Assembly: GCF_030811595.1 (NCBI RefSeq)
Contig: NZ_JAUSRB010000002.1
Span: 3,286,001 to 3,350,000, forward strand
From: Streptosporangium brasiliense
GTDB taxonomy: Bacteria > Actinomycetota > Actinomycetes > Streptosporangiales > Streptosporangiaceae
DNA length: 64,000 bases
Direction: 5' to 3'
Part shown: positions 16,777 to 25,235 of the stretch, in pieces
How positions within the stretch are numbered: the first letter of the stretch is position 1
Layout of the letters: each line of letters begins with the position of its first letter
The notes under the pieces: model-generated
What the model was told of the DNA's origin: nothing
Seen by the model: the letters and a program-made list of their open reading frames with translations, nothing else
The model's database searches: none
Program-made: the position numbers and the translations under genes

Positions 16777-17490
16777 ATGAGACGCCCTGGATGGCCTTCC
16801 CGGTTCTGGGTCGCCGTGGCAGTCGCGATCGTCAAGCCGATCGCGTGGCTCCTGGTCAAGAAGGACTGGCGCCGGGCCGACCGCCTGCCCAAGGAGGGTG
16901 GGATCATCCTGGCGACCAACCATCTCTCCTGGGTGGACCCCGTCCTGCTGTCTCACTACCTCTACGACAACGGGCGCTGGCCGACGATCCTGGCCAAGTC
17001 GGGGCTGTTCTCGGTGCCGGTGCTCGGGCACATGGTGAGGTCGCTGATGGCCATCCCGGTCTACCGGGGGAGCTCCGAGGCGATCCGCTCGCTGAAGGAG
17101 TCCGAGCGGAGGCTCGCCGACGGGGCGTGCGTGCTGTTCTACCCCGAGGGCACCTGCACCCGCGACCCCCGTTTCTGGCCCATGGAGGGCAAGACCGGAG
17201 CGGCCCGGCTCGCCCTGTCCAGCGGCGCGCCGGTCATCCCGGTGGCCCACTGGGGCGCGCAGGAGATCCTCCCCTACGGGAGCAAGAAGCCCGACCTCTT
17301 CCCGCGCAAGACCTTCCGCGTGCTGACCGGCCCGCCGGTCGACCTGTCGAAGTACGAGGGACAGCCGCTCCACGCCGACGTCCTGCGCGAGGCGACCGCC
17401 GACATCATGGCGGCCATCACGGACCTGCTCGCTGAGTTACGCGAGGAGAAGGCGCCAGAGGCGCCGTTCAAGAGACCTTCCGACAACTGA
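16777..17490 (+). CDS. plsC: 1-acylglycerol-3-phosphate acyltransferase (PlsC-like)
   Basis: A 237-aa membrane-associated acyltransferase that makes phosphatidic acid in phospholipid synthesis. The catalytic H-x4-D motif is NHLSWVDP, and the acyl-acceptor motif is FYPEGTCTRD, followed by GAPVIPVA. One N-terminal hydrophobic segment (about residues 8-25) anchors it. ATG 16777 is chosen because GGAGGAG lies just before it; the ATG at 16765 lies upstream of that ribosome site. gpsA, which makes sn-glycerol-3-phosphate for the same pathway, follows 20 bp later, so the two likely form an operon. Confidence 0.94.
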   Translation: MRRPGWPSRFWVAVAVAIVKPIAWLLVKKDWRRADRLPKEGGIILATNHLSWVDPVLLSHYLYDNGRWPTILAKSGLFSVPVLGHMVRSLMAIPVYRGSSEAIRSLKESERRLADGACVLFYPEGTCTRDPRFWPMEGKTGAARLALSSGAPVIPVAHWGAQEILPYGSKKPDLFPRKTFRVLTGPPVDLSKYEGQPLHADVLREATADIMAAITDLLAELREEKAPEAPFKRPSDN

Positions 17491-17510
17491 CTTCGGCGTA
17501 CGGTGATGAA

Positions 17511-18521
17511 ATGACCAAGGCGGCTGTATTCGGCACGGGATCGTGGGGCACCACCTTCGCGATGATCATGGCTGGGGCGGGCACCGAGACGATCCTGTGG
17601 GGGCGGCGCCCGGAGGTCGTCGAGGCGATCGACCGCCGTCACGAGAATCCCGACTATCTGCCTGGCGCGACGCTGCCCGAGAACCTGCGGGCCACGACCG
17701 ATCCCGCCGAGGCGCTCGACGGCGCCGACTTCGTGGTGCTCGCGGTCCCCTCCCAGACGCTGCGGTCCAACCTGATCGGCTGGAAGCCGGACCTGCCGCC
17801 CGACGCAGTGCTCGTCAGCCTGATGAAGGGCATCGAGCTCGGCACCACCAAGCGGATGAGCGAGGTGATCTGCGAGGTCGCCGAGGTGCCCCAGGAGCGG
17901 GTCGCGGTGGTGTCGGGCCCCAACCTGGTCGGGGAGATCATCCGGGGCCAGCCCGCCGCGACCGTGGTCGCCTGCACCGACGAGCGGGCCATGGAACGGC
18001 TCCAGGCGGTCTGCCACCTGCCGCCGTGGTTCCGCCCCTACACCAACCCCGACGTGGTGGGGGTGGAGCTCGGCGGGGCGGTCAAGAACGTGATCGCCCT
18101 GGCGGTCGGCGTCGCCGCCGGGATGGGCCTCGGCGACAACGTCGGGGCGATGCTGATGACGCGCGGGCTGGCCGAGATCTCCCGGCTGGGCGCGGCGCTC
18201 GGCGCCGATCCGCACACCTTCGCCGGGCTCGCCGGGATGGGCGACCTCATCGCGACCTGCACCTCCCCGTTGTCCCGCAACCGCACCTTCGGCAAGAATC
18301 TCGGGCAGGGCATGACCCTGGCCGAGGTCGTCGCCGCGACGAAGCAGACCGCCGAGGGGGTCAAGTCCTGCGAGTCGGTCCTGGAGCTGGCCAGAAAGCA
18401 CGATGTGGAGATGCCGATCACCGAGGTGGTGGTGGCCGTCGTCCATGACGGGCTGCCCCCCAGCGAGGCCGCGATGCTGCTGATGTCCCGCACCCCCAAG
18501 CCGGAACGGTACGGCGTGTGA
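17511..18521 (+). CDS. gpsA: NAD(P)+-dependent glycerol-3-phosphate dehydrogenase
   Basis: A 336-aa cytosolic enzyme that reduces dihydroxyacetone phosphate to sn-glycerol-3-phosphate for phospholipids. The Rossmann motif GTGSWGTTFA starts at about residue 7. SGPNLVGEI and the catalytic-lysine region GGAVKNVIALAVG are present, as is LAGMGDLIATC. Length and start are normal. It follows plsC by 20 bp, and its stop overlaps the next GTG by 4 bp (GTGA), so the downstream PLP-fold gene is translationally coupled to it. Confidence 0.98.
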   Translation: MTKAAVFGTGSWGTTFAMIMAGAGTETILWGRRPEVVEAIDRRHENPDYLPGATLPENLRATTDPAEALDGADFVVLAVPSQTLRSNLIGWKPDLPPDAVLVSLMKGIELGTTKRMSEVICEVAEVPQERVAVVSGPNLVGEIIRGQPAATVVACTDERAMERLQAVCHLPPWFRPYTNPDVVGVELGGAVKNVIALAVGVAAGMGLGDNVGAMLMTRGLAEISRLGAALGADPHTFAGLAGMGDLIATCTSPLSRNRTFGKNLGQGMTLAEVVAATKQTAEGVKSCESVLELARKHDVEMPITEVVVAVVHDGLPPSEAAMLLMSRTPKPERYGV

Positions 18522-19741
18522 ACCGACGCGCGCGCAGACGGCAGGGCGAGAACACCCGGTCGGCGCACCTGCCCGCCCCGCCGGCGCCGCGGCGGACCCC
18601 CCTCGGCCCCCCGGTGTGGCGCAGCTCCGCGTGGAGCTTCGCCGACTCCGGCCAGCTCGCCGAGGCGTTCGAGGGCGGGGGCTCCGGCTCCGCCCACGGC
18701 CGGATCGACAACCCCACCACCACCGCCTTCGCCGCGGCGGTGGCCGCGCTGGAGGGCGCCGCGGCGCCCGAGGACGTCGCCGGGCAGGCGTTCTCGTCGG
18801 GGATGGCCGCGGTCAACGCGGTCCTGATGACCTTCCTGCGCGCGGGCACGCACATCGTCGCCCCGGCCCCGCTCTACGGCGGGACCCACTCGCTGATCAC
18901 CAATGTGCTGTCCCGGTTCGGGATCGACGCCGCCTTCGTGGACTACGGCGACCCGGCACGGGTGCAGGCGGCGATCCAGCCCCACACGAAGATCATCTAC
19001 GCGGAGACGCTGTCCGATCCCACGACGGCCGTCGCCGACATCCGCGGCCTCTACCGGATCGCCCGCAGGGCCGGCGCGCTGCTGGTGGTCGACTCCACCT
19101 TCGCCACCCCCGTCGTCTGCCGCCCCCTGGAGCACGGCGCCGATCTGGTGATCCACTCCGCGGCCCGCTACCTCGGCGGTCACGACGACTGCACCGGCGG
19201 CGTCGCGGTCGGCCGTCCCGCCCTGATCGCCCGGCTCCGGGAGGTCTGCGTCGACATCGGGGGGACGCTCTCGCCCGACGACGCCTTCCTGCTCCGCCGG
19301 GGGCTGGAGACCCTGCCGCTGCGGGTGCGCCGGATGTGCGCCACCGCGATGGTGTTCGCCGCGGCGGTGGCCAAGCACCCCGCCGTCCGCCGGGTCGACT
19401 ACCCCGGCCTGCCCGGGCACCCGGGTCACCAGCTCGCCAGGCACCTGTTCGACTCCGGGCCCGAGGGCACCAGATACGGCGCCTGCGTGACGGTCACCCC
19501 GCGCGGCGGCCACGGCGCGGGCACGGCGCTGATCGACGCCCTCAGACTCGCCTCGATCTCCACCTCCGTCGGCGGCACCCGGACCAAGGCCGCGCACCTG
19601 GCCTCGACCGGCCGGCCGGCCGGCGGGGCCTCCGGGATCGACGCGGCGGCCGTCCGCTTCTCCATCGGCCTGGAGGACGCCGAAGACCTGATCATGGACG
19701 TGACCCAGGCGCTGGACTCCCTCCCCGAATCGGCGGGATAG
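18518..19741 (+). CDS. Cys/Met-metabolism PLP-fold protein with Arg at the PLP-lysine position
   Basis: A 407-aa member of the cystathionine gamma-lyase/gamma-synthase family. Most active-site features are present: RIDNPT, the SGMAAV phosphate site, LYGGTH, VDSTFATP (the Asp that pairs with the pyridine N), SVGGTRTK and VRFSIGLED. The motif that should read SATKY reads HSAARYLGGH, so the residue that forms the Schiff base is R217 (codon CGC, 19166-19168). By family knowledge this should abolish normal PLP chemistry. Three base changes from AAG or AAA argue against a sequencing error. An Arg/Pro-rich N-terminus precedes the domain. It overlaps gpsA by 4 bp. It may be a non-catalytic relative or use unusual chemistry. 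Confidence 0.9.
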   Translation: MNRRARRRQGENTRSAHLPAPPAPRRTPLGPPVWRSSAWSFADSGQLAEAFEGGGSGSAHGRIDNPTTTAFAAAVAALEGAAAPEDVAGQAFSSGMAAVNAVLMTFLRAGTHIVAPAPLYGGTHSLITNVLSRFGIDAAFVDYGDPARVQAAIQPHTKIIYAETLSDPTTAVADIRGLYRIARRAGALLVVDSTFATPVVCRPLEHGADLVIHSAARYLGGHDDCTGGVAVGRPALIARLREVCVDIGGTLSPDDAFLLRRGLETLPLRVRRMCATAMVFAAAVAKHPAVRRVDYPGLPGHPGHQLARHLFDSGPEGTRYGACVTVTPRGGHGAGTALIDALRLASISTSVGGTRTKAAHLASTGRPAGGASGIDAAAVRFSIGLEDAEDLIMDVTQALDSLPESAG

Positions 19742-19791
19742 GCGCGTCTGACAGGCGGATTGACCTCTCAGAGGGGGTAGATTCGGTCATC

Positions 19792-20901
19792 ATGAGCGAG
19801 CAGCACGAAACCCGGCCGAGGGTCGCAATCGTCTTCGGTGGCCGTAACTCCGAGCACGCCGTCTCCATCCTCGGAGCCGGTAGCGTGCTGGAGGCCATCG
19901 ATCGGTCCAAGTACGAGGTGGTCCCCATCGGAATCGCCCAGGACGGCCGGTGGGTGCTCGTCTCGGACGACCAGCGCTACGCGATCGAGGGCGACGAGCT
20001 GCCGGCCGTCGACGCCGGGGGGACGGGCCTGGTGCTGTCGTCCGGCGGCGGCACGCTGGTGGCCTCCGAGCCCGGCAGCATCCCGGTCGAGCTCGGCCGG
20101 GTCGACGTCGTCTTCCCGGTGATGCACGGGCCGTTCGCCGAGGACGGCACCATCCAGGGCCTGCTGGAGATGGCCGGGGTCCGCTATGTCGGCTCCGGGG
20201 TGCTGGCCAGCGCGGTCGGCATGGACAAGGCGTACATGAAGATGGTGCTCGCCGCCTCGGGCCTGCCCGTCGGCCCCTACGTCGTGATCCGCGACCGTGA
20301 CTGGCGCACCGACCGGGACCGGGTCCTCAAGGAGGTCCAGGAGCTCGGCTGGCCGGTCTTCGTCAAGCCCGCCCGGGCCGGGTCGAGCCAGGGCATCTCC
20401 AAGGCGCACGACCTGGCGGAGCTGGAGTCGGCCGTCGAGTTCGCCCGCGAGCACGACCCCAAGGTGCTGGTCGAGGCCGCGATCGTGGGCCGCGAGATCG
20501 AGTGCGCGGTGCTGGAGTCCCTGGGCGACGACGCCCCGCGGGCCAGCGTGCCCGGTGAGGTGCTGGTCCGCGGCGACCACGAGTTCTTCGACTTCGAGGC
20601 CAAATACATCGGTGACGACATGTCCCTGTCGGTGCCCGCGGACATCCCCGCCGACGTGGCCGAGAACCTGCGGGCGATGGCCGTGCGCGCGTTCGAGGCG
20701 CTGGGCTGCGAGGGCCTGTCGCGGGTCGACTTCTTCTACACCACCGACGGCCGGCTGGTCCTCAACGAGATCAACACGATGCCGGGCTTCACCGCGATGT
20801 CGGTCGCGCCGCAGCTGTGGGCCGCCACCGGCCTGTCCTACGCCGACCTGGTCGACCGGCTGATCCAGCTCGCGCTGCGCCGGTCGCCGGGCCTACGGTA
20901 G
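19792..20901 (+). CDS. ddl: D-alanine--D-alanine ligase
   Basis: A 369-aa ATP-grasp ligase that makes D-Ala-D-Ala for peptidoglycan in the cytosol. The N-domain has RVAIVFGGRNSEHAVS (about residues 9-24). The ATP-grasp part shows VFVKPARAGSSQGISK and the metal/ATP site RVDFFYTTDGRLVLNEINTMPG. The start is ATG 19792, with GAGGGGG upstream. Its 3' end overlaps the convergent DUF3515 gene by 9 bp. It follows the gpsA/PLP gene in the order known from Streptomyces ddl. Confidence 0.98.
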   Translation: MSEQHETRPRVAIVFGGRNSEHAVSILGAGSVLEAIDRSKYEVVPIGIAQDGRWVLVSDDQRYAIEGDELPAVDAGGTGLVLSSGGGTLVASEPGSIPVELGRVDVVFPVMHGPFAEDGTIQGLLEMAGVRYVGSGVLASAVGMDKAYMKMVLAASGLPVGPYVVIRDRDWRTDRDRVLKEVQELGWPVFVKPARAGSSQGISKAHDLAELESAVEFAREHDPKVLVEAAIVGREIECAVLESLGDDAPRASVPGEVLVRGDHEFFDFEAKYIGDDMSLSVPADIPADVAENLRAMAVRAFEALGCEGLSRVDFFYTTDGRLVLNEINTMPGFTAMSVAPQLWAATGLSYADLVDRLIQLALRRSPGLR

Positions 20902-21330
20902 CGCCGCCTTGATGGGGGCCGCGAGGTCGACGAGGACGTTCTCCGGGACATGCTGCCGGGAGATCGTCACCTCCACGTAGACCTCGCGGCCGACCGAGGT
21001 GAACAGCAACGGTCTGGCGGGGTCGGAGAACCACGCCACCCCGTCGATCTCGGGCACCTGCTCGGTGGCCGTCATCGTCGCCGGCCGCGGCACCCCGCAG
21101 CGCAGCGCGATCCCGGCCTCCCCCCAGACCACGACGTACGGCGACGCCGGGGTGGTCTCCACCCGGGCGGCACCGTCGAGCTCCTGCGGCAGCCGTTCGC
21201 CGAGTGTCCTGCACGCGGCGGCGGCCGGACCCTCCGGGGTGGGGGGATCCACCCGGACCGTACTACTGCATCCCGCCAGGATCAGCAGGGCGCAGGCGTA
21301 CCCCGTCCAACGAGCGAACCGGAGTGACAT
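20893..21330 (-). CDS. DUF3515 lipoprotein
   Basis: A 145-aa putative lipoprotein of actinobacterial family DUF3515. The N-terminus has a short basic region, a hydrophobic stretch and a lipobox ILAGCSS with C21, so it should be anchored outside the membrane. The conserved core includes CRTLGERLPQEL, PYVVVWGE and WFSDPARPLLFTSVGREVYVEVTI-type beta strands. ATG 21330 is the start that gives this signal. It converges on and overlaps ddl. The function is unknown; linkage with ddl and thiL is known from other actinobacteria. Confidence 0.9.
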   Translation of the reverse strand: MSLRFARWTGYACALLILAGCSSTVRVDPPTPEGPAAAACRTLGERLPQELDGAARVETTPASPYVVVWGEAGIALRCGVPRPATMTATEQVPEIDGVAWFSDPARPLLFTSVGREVYVEVTISRQHVPENVLVDLAAPIKAALP

Positions 21331-21349
21331 CACGCATGTTCCTGAAAGG

Positions 21350-21583
21350 TCAAATGTGGACGATTGGACACGTAAGCGTACGTGTAATCCCCTCGACCGC
21401 CTGAATCTGAGCCACCACAAGCTTGCCTAGCTCATCCACGTTCCGCGCCTCGGCGCGGACGATAACGTCGTAGGGGCCGGTGACGTCCTCGGCCTGGGTG
21501 ACGCCGGAGATCCCTGAGATCTCCCCGGCCACGTTCGCCGCCTTGCCGACCTCGGTCTGGATAAGGATGTAGGCCTGCACCAT
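21350..21583 (-). CDS. Stand-alone RAM domain protein (Lrp/AsnC ligand-binding type)
   Basis: A 77-aa protein consisting only of the regulator-of-amino-acid-metabolism fold: AYILIQTEVGKAANVAGEI, then GVTQAEDVTGPYDVIVRAEA and a C-terminal VEGITRTLTCPIVHI. It lacks the N-terminal HTH of Lrp, so it may bind amino acids or oligomerise with full-length Lrp proteins. The ATG at 21583 is preceded by GGGAGG. It is divergent from thiL (51 bp), as I recall for such actinobacterial proteins. Confidence 0.92.
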   Translation of the reverse strand: MVQAYILIQTEVGKAANVAGEISGISGVTQAEDVTGPYDVIVRAEARNVDELGKLVVAQIQAVEGITRTLTCPIVHI

Positions 21584-21634
21584 AACGTCCTCCCGGGCGA
21601 TTGGATCAGTGCCGAAGGGCCACCGTACCCTGTG

Positions 21635-22591
21635 ATGAACGGGAGGTGCGTCATCACAGTCGGAGATCTCGGCGAATTCGGAGTTGTTGCACGTATTACT
21701 GGGCGTTTGCCCCAGGGAAGAGCCGTACTGCTCGGTCCCGGAGACGATGCCGCGATGGTGAGCGCTCCAGACGGCCGGGTCGTCGTGACGACAGACTTAT
21801 TGATCGAGGGTAGGCACTTCCGTCGCGATTGGTCCAGTGGGTACGACATCGGTCGAAAAGCCGCAGCGCAGAATCTTTCCGACGTCGTGGCGATGGGCGC
21901 CGACCCCACCGGCATCGTGGTCGGTCTCGGCCTGCCCGCGGAGGCGGCCACCGAATGGCTGGACGACCTCACCGACGGCTTCCGCGACGAGTGCGACCTC
22001 GTCGGCGCCAGCGTGGTGGGCGGCGACATCACCCGCTGTGATCTGGTGGTGATCGGCGTCACCGCCCTGGGCGACCTGGGCGGGCGCGCACCGGTCACGC
22101 GTTCGGGAGCGCGTCCGGGCGACGCGGTGGCGGTGGCCGGGCGGCTCGGGCACGCCGCCGCCGGGCTCGCGCTGCTCGACGGCGGCCTGAGCGAGCCGGC
22201 GGAGCTGATCGACGCCCACCGCCGCCCCCGGCCGCCCTACGCCCGCGGCCCGGAGGCGGCCGCGCTCGGCGCGACCTCGATGCTCGACGTCAGCGACGGC
22301 CTGCTCCAGGACCTGGGACACCTCGCCAAGGCGGGCGGGATCGGCATCGTGCTGGCCCCCGAAAACTTCGCCGTCCCCGCGCCGCTGGAGGAGGCCGCCC
22401 GGCTGCTCGGCGCCGATCCGCTGGAGTGGGTGCTCACCGGCGGGGATGACCACGCCCTCGCTGCGACCTTCCCCGAGGACGTACGGCTCCCGTCCGGATG
22501 GACCGTGGTCGGCCGGGTGACCGAGGGCGAGGGCGTACAGGTCAGGGGCCGCAAGCTGGAGCACGGCGGCTGGGATCACTTCCGGAAGTGA
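21635..22591 (+). CDS. thiL: Thiamine-monophosphate kinase
   Basis: A 318-aa kinase (ATP-dependent) that converts thiamine phosphate to thiamine diphosphate, in the PurM-like superfamily. The key motifs are LLGPGDDAAMV near residue 35, TTDLLIEGRHF, GGDITR and the C-terminal VLTGGDDHALAATF. The start is uncertain: ATG 21635 or GTG 21632, with only a weak GAAGGG upstream. The better GGGAGG at 21641 has no in-frame start codon after it. The thiD kinase lies 1.2 kb downstream on the same strand. No TPP riboswitch was recognised ahead of it. Confidence 0.95.
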   Translation: MNGRCVITVGDLGEFGVVARITGRLPQGRAVLLGPGDDAAMVSAPDGRVVVTTDLLIEGRHFRRDWSSGYDIGRKAAAQNLSDVVAMGADPTGIVVGLGLPAEAATEWLDDLTDGFRDECDLVGASVVGGDITRCDLVVIGVTALGDLGGRAPVTRSGARPGDAVAVAGRLGHAAAGLALLDGGLSEPAELIDAHRRPRPPYARGPEAAALGATSMLDVSDGLLQDLGHLAKAGGIGIVLAPENFAVPAPLEEAARLLGADPLEWVLTGGDDHALAATFPEDVRLPSGWTVVGRVTEGEGVQVRGRKLEHGGWDHFRK

Positions 22592-22688
22592 CGTTTCCCA
22601 CTCCTGTGACATCAGTTAAATTTGCCACAAACGGTTATTAAACTGGTATGAAGATGGGCGGTCGAGATTCCCGAGAGAAAGGGGCAAC

Positions 22689-23726
22689 ATGGGCCGCCAC
22701 GGTGGACATGACCAGCAAGCCCCCCGCAACCGGGGGAAACGCGAGCCGGAGCCCACCCCGGAGCCTGACTATCGCGACGAGCCGATCGGGCGCCGGCTCC
22801 GTCCCGAAGAGTCGGCGGTGACCGAGCCCCGGGCCGGGTTCCTGGGATCGGGGTGGTCGGCCGCCTCGGAGCTGTCCGACCCGGTCTGGCCCGAGGAGAA
22901 GCGCCGCTCCGGCGGGCGGGTCAGGACGCTGGTGCTGGCCGTCGCGGCGGTGGCCGTGGTGCTCGGCGGGACCGTGGCCGGAGTCCAGATGCTGGGCAGC
23001 CCCGCCGGATCCACCGCCGACTGCCCGCCCAGCGGCTGCCAGGCGGAGACGCCGGACCAGTCGGAGCCGTACCCGACCGACCCGGCCGGCACCGCCGACC
23101 AGACCGGGGAGCCCACGCCGAGCCAGGAGCCCGAGACGGCGGAGGAGGGCGAGACCGACCCCGCCCCCACACCGGCGGCCACCCGCAGCCGGACCGGCCG
23201 CACCTCGACCGCGGCCCCCACCCCGACGCCGACGGCCACCCGCGCCCGGCGCACCGAGCCCGCGCGGCCCACCGAGCGGCCGGAGCCCGAGCCCAGCCGG
23301 ACCGGCCAGTCCCTCGTCACCGACACCCGGACGCAGGACCCGGCGCACACCCCGGACGCCACCCAGCCCCCGGACCCCCAGCCCTCCGTCCCGGACGACC
23401 CCGGCACGCCGAACCCCCCGGCGGCCGGCGGCGCGGCGATCACGGTCGACTTCGGCGTCGTCACGGAGAAGGCGGAGGTCTACACCGCCGAGCTCGTGGT
23501 CACCGCCGGAGAGCGGCTCACCGACCTGACGCTGAGCCTGCCGGTCGGCGGCGAGGTCACCTCGGTGAGCGGGGCCGGCTGGGAGCAGAACGGCGACACC
23601 CTGGTCATCGGGCCGGCCGCGTCTCTGGAGGCCGGCGAGAACCTGGTCCTCACCTTCACCGCGCAGGGCCGGGCACAGGCCCCGCGGAGCTGCTGGAGCA
23701 CCCGGGGAGAGTGCTCGGTCGTCTGA
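22689..23726 (+). CDS. Membrane-anchored protein with Pro/Thr-rich linker and CBM2-like C-terminus
   Basis: A 345-aa protein that I cannot assign to a characterised family. Residues 1-75 are cytosolic and charged. A single helix lies at about 80-100 (TLVLAVAAVAVVLGGTVAG). About 140 residues of Pro/Thr/Glu-rich linker follow, spanning the cell wall. The last 95 residues form a beta-rich domain with two terminal cysteines (RSCWSTRGEC) and alternating TAELVVTAGERLTDLTLSLP, resembling carbohydrate-binding CBM2-type sandwiches. It is probably exported and wall-associated. It sits between thiL and thiD; any link to thiamine is not apparent. Confidence 0.78.
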   Translation: MGRHGGHDQQAPRNRGKREPEPTPEPDYRDEPIGRRLRPEESAVTEPRAGFLGSGWSAASELSDPVWPEEKRRSGGRVRTLVLAVAAVAVVLGGTVAGVQMLGSPAGSTADCPPSGCQAETPDQSEPYPTDPAGTADQTGEPTPSQEPETAEEGETDPAPTPAATRSRTGRTSTAAPTPTPTATRARRTEPARPTERPEPEPSRTGQSLVTDTRTQDPAHTPDATQPPDPQPSVPDDPGTPNPPAAGGAAITVDFGVVTEKAEVYTAELVVTAGERLTDLTLSLPVGGEVTSVSGAGWEQNGDTLVIGPAASLEAGENLVLTFTAQGRAQAPRSCWSTRGECSVV

Positions 23727-23749
23727 GCCGGAGCTGGTTGGATGGAGAC

Positions 23750-24571
23750 ATGACCGATCCGACCCCTCCTCGTGTGCTGACCGTCGCCGGTTCCGACTCC
23801 GGCGGCGGCGCCGGGATCCAGGCCGACCTGAAGACAATGCTCGCCCTGGGCGTGCACGGCATGAGCGTCATCGCCGCGGTGACCGCACAGAACTCGCTGG
23901 GCGTCCAGGGATACTGGGAGCTCCCGCCGGAGGCGGTGCGCGCCCAGCTCGACTCGGTGCTCGGCGACATCGGCGTCCAGGCGGTCAAGACCGGGATGCT
24001 GGCCTCGCCCGCGCTGGTGGAGGTGGTCGCCGAGGTGCTGGCCGGGGTCGAGGCGCCGGTCGTGGTGGACCCGGTGGGGGTCTCCAAGCACGGCGACACG
24101 CTGCTCGCCCCCGAGGCCGTCGACACGGTGAAGTCGCGCCTGTTGCGGACGGCCACCGTGGTCACCCCCAACCTCTGGGAGGTGGCCCAGCTCACCGGGG
24201 TGAAGGTCGAGGACGAAACCGACCTGGGCCGGGCCGCCGAGGCGGTCCTGGAGCTGGGCCCCACCTGGGCGCTGATCAAGGGGGGCCACCTGCCCGGCGC
24301 CCCGGTGGACCTGCTGACCGACGGCACCCGCGAGTTCCGCTTCACCGCCGAGCGCCACGACAACCGCCACACCCACGGCACCGGCTGCACCCTGGCCTCG
24401 GCGATCGCCTCCTACCTGGCGCGCGGCGAGGACGTCCCGGCCGCCGTGGAGCGGGCCAAGACATATGTCACGGGCGCGATCGCCCACGGGTTCGCGCTGG
24501 GGGAGGGCATCGGCCCGGTGGACCACGCCTGGCAGTGGCGCCGGGACGCGGGCCCACAGGAAACGCCCTAG
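23750..24571 (+). CDS. thiD: Hydroxymethylpyrimidine/phosphomethylpyrimidine kinase
   Basis: A 273-aa ribokinase-fold enzyme that phosphorylates HMP and HMP-P in thiamine synthesis. Signatures are VAGSDSGGGAGIQADLKT near the N-terminus, TGMLASPALVE, VVDPVGVSKHGD and the ATP-binding HTHGTGCTLASAIA near the C-terminus. ATG 23750 has GGAG 3-6 nt upstream; longer in-frame extensions into the preceding gene are rejected. It forms a thiamine pair with thiL. It converges on rpmB, with a hairpin at 24808 between them. Confidence 0.97.
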   Translation: MTDPTPPRVLTVAGSDSGGGAGIQADLKTMLALGVHGMSVIAAVTAQNSLGVQGYWELPPEAVRAQLDSVLGDIGVQAVKTGMLASPALVEVVAEVLAGVEAPVVVDPVGVSKHGDTLLAPEAVDTVKSRLLRTATVVTPNLWEVAQLTGVKVEDETDLGRAAEAVLELGPTWALIKGGHLPGAPVDLLTDGTREFRFTAERHDNRHTHGTGCTLASAIASYLARGEDVPAAVERAKTYVTGAIAHGFALGEGIGPVDHAWQWRRDAGPQETP

Positions 24572-24807
24572 AGAATCCTGGCGATCGGGCCGGTGCCCGG
24601 CCTCCGGGCATTCCGGCGAGGAGCCCAGCCGGACGCGGGCACGGGCGAGGTTCACCTGGTGGGGGGCGGGCGTCTGGCGGACCTCCAGGACGCTCCCCTC
24701 CAGCACCGACCGGGACCGGAAAGTGCCCAGGGCGTTGACCTGGAGGAGCGCCCACACAGGCACCGGCCGCCCGGGGCGGCGGTCCCATGGCAAGGCCCGA
24801 AAAGCAA

Positions 24808-24839
24808 CAGCCCGTCACCCCTTCCGGGGCGACGGGCTG
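24808..24839 (-). terminator. Terminator of rpmB
   Basis: CAGCCCGTC (24808-24816) pairs with GACGGGCTG (24831-24839), with CCCC/GGGG inside. Read on the minus strand it follows the L28 gene and is trailed by TTGCTTTT, a partial T run. The rest of the 281-bp gap with thiD holds no clear gene. Confidence 0.75.
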
Positions 24840-24852
24840 CGAGGAAGCCTGA

Positions 24853-25038
24853 CTATCGGGTGACCTTGCCGGCCTTGATGCAGGAGGTGCACACGTTCAG
24901 CCGCTTCGGCGTGCCGTTCACCACTGCGCGCACGGGCTGGATGTTCGGGTTCCAGCGGCGGCGGGTGCGGCGGTGCGAGTGGGAGACGTTGTTGCCGAAG
25001 GTCGGCTTCTTAGCGCAAACGTCGCAGACGGAAGCCAC
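24853..25038 (-). CDS. rpmB: 50S ribosomal protein L28
   Basis: A 61-aa ribosomal protein L28 starting at GTG 25038 with GGAGCG upstream. It is the zinc-binding form: CDVC near residue 5 and CTSC near residue 51. NNVSHSHRRTRRRWNPNIQ is the family signature. It stands alone on the minus strand, divergent from the DAK2 gene, as in Streptomyces next to recG. Many actinobacteria hold a second, zinc-free copy elsewhere under Zur control; none is visible here. Confidence 0.97.
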   Translation of the reverse strand: MASVCDVCAKKPTFGNNVSHSHRRTRRRWNPNIQPVRAVVNGTPKRLNVCTSCIKAGKVTR

Positions 25039-25235
25039 GGTTCGCTCCTTTTATCAGTCGAGAGGCTCGATCCGCCGCACAAGCAGGCGGTCATCGGGCA
25101 CGCCGGGACAACCGGCTGGCCACACGAGGATATCCGATGTCCGGCCCTGCATGCCAACACGGGCCGCCATGACTGGCCGAACGGGGATAATCTCCAGAGC
25201 AACCGTAGCGCATATCGGAAGGGTGGAGGGCAGGC

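Noticed and set aside
21590..21640. TPP riboswitch upstream of thiL
   Set aside because: The gap to the divergent RAM gene is about 50 bp, too short, and has no THI-box sequence.
24572..24852. Gene in the thiD-rpmB gap
   Set aside because: The frames there are only extensions of shadows; the gap is better explained by terminators on both sides.
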